Source of the DNA: Bacteroidales bacterium 45-6
GTDB lineage: Bacteria; Bacteroidota; Bacteroidia; Bacteroidales; Dysgonomonadaceae
DNA length: 8,356 bases
Assembly (NCBI GenBank): GCA_001897035.1
Contig: MKRS01000427.1
Location: 1 to 8,356, forward strand
Direction: 5' to 3'
Under the pieces are notes generated by a model, which was not told the origin of the DNA, did no database searches, and saw only the letters and a list, made by a program, of their open reading frames with translations. Position 1 is the stretch's first letter; every line of letters starts with the position of its first letter. Positions 8,218-8,356 of the stretch are shown piece after piece. A program made the translations under genes and the position numbers.

Positions 8218-8227
8218 CATCTAAAAA

Positions 8228-8356
8228 ATGAATCGTATGAAAAAGCATATTTATATAATTTTGATAGGGCTTGTAGGGGCTTTTGTTGGATGTCAGTCGC
8301 CGGACGAGCTGGTTTCGTCCACCAACAGCAGCGGATTCAACAGCCTCACTGCCTAT
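8228..8356 (+). CDS. Lipoprotein, probable surface glycan-binding protein (N-terminal 43 residues only)
   Basis: ATG at 8228 opens a frame that is still open at the right edge. It encodes a lysine-containing start, a hydrophobic stretch (IYIILIGLVGAFV) and a lipobox FVGC, with the lipidated Cys at residue 22. QSPDELVSS follows; acidic residues just after the Cys fit a Bacteroidota lipoprotein export signal to the outer surface. ATG at 8237 (MKKHIY) is a plausible alternative start. It begins 10 bases after the SusD stop, the same gap as between susC and susD, so it belongs to the same operon. In PULs the gene after susD usually encodes a surface glycan-binding protein or a secreted hydrolase. 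The SPDEL-type opening reminds me of DUF5018-type PUL lipoproteins, but 43 residues cannot prove it. Confidence 0.7.
   Translation, partial: MNRMKKHIYIILIGLVGAFVGCQSPDELVSSTNSSGFNSLTAY

Overview
The window looks like part of a polysaccharide utilisation locus (PUL) from a member of the Bacteroidota, probably Bacteroidales, with mid-range GC. The evidence is a SusC/SusD pair with a CarboxypepD_reg domain, a TonB-box motif (DEVIVVGYG) and a SusD lipobox, A/T-rich start regions without clear Shine-Dalgarno sites, and 10-nt gaps between genes.

Layout. Positions 1 to about 2600 hold one unbroken minus-strand reading frame for a GH94-type enzyme. It resembles the C-terminal part of cyclic beta-1,2-glucan synthases and the stand-alone 1,2-beta-oligoglucan phosphorylases. 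Its C-terminus lies beyond the left edge, and its N-terminal part stops abruptly at about 2604. Immediately to the right, about 2586-3230 on the plus strand encodes the C-terminal ~210 residues of an unrecognised, beta-rich, probably exported protein, also without its beginning. So two genes that read away from each other both lose their 5' ends at the same point, where two tiny inverted repeats sit. This is best explained by an inversion breakpoint or a chimeric assembly join. A plausible terminator follows at 3284-3312, and then a short non-coding stretch.

From 3381 a compact plus-strand operon begins: a complete SusC-like TonB-dependent transporter (3381-6554), a complete SusD-like lipoprotein (6565-8217), and the first 43 codons of a third lipoprotein (8228 to the right edge) that is probably a surface glycan-binding protein. 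The predicted division of labour is that SusD and the third lipoprotein capture glycan at the cell surface, and SusC imports oligosaccharides through the outer membrane using TonB energy. The glycan cannot be deduced from these genes alone. The GH94 fragment would hint at beta-1,2-glucan, but because it lies across the suspicious junction it should not be used as evidence for substrate.

No tRNA, rRNA, CRISPR array, insertion sequence or novel defence-type system was seen. The most noteworthy item is the double-truncation junction near 2604.
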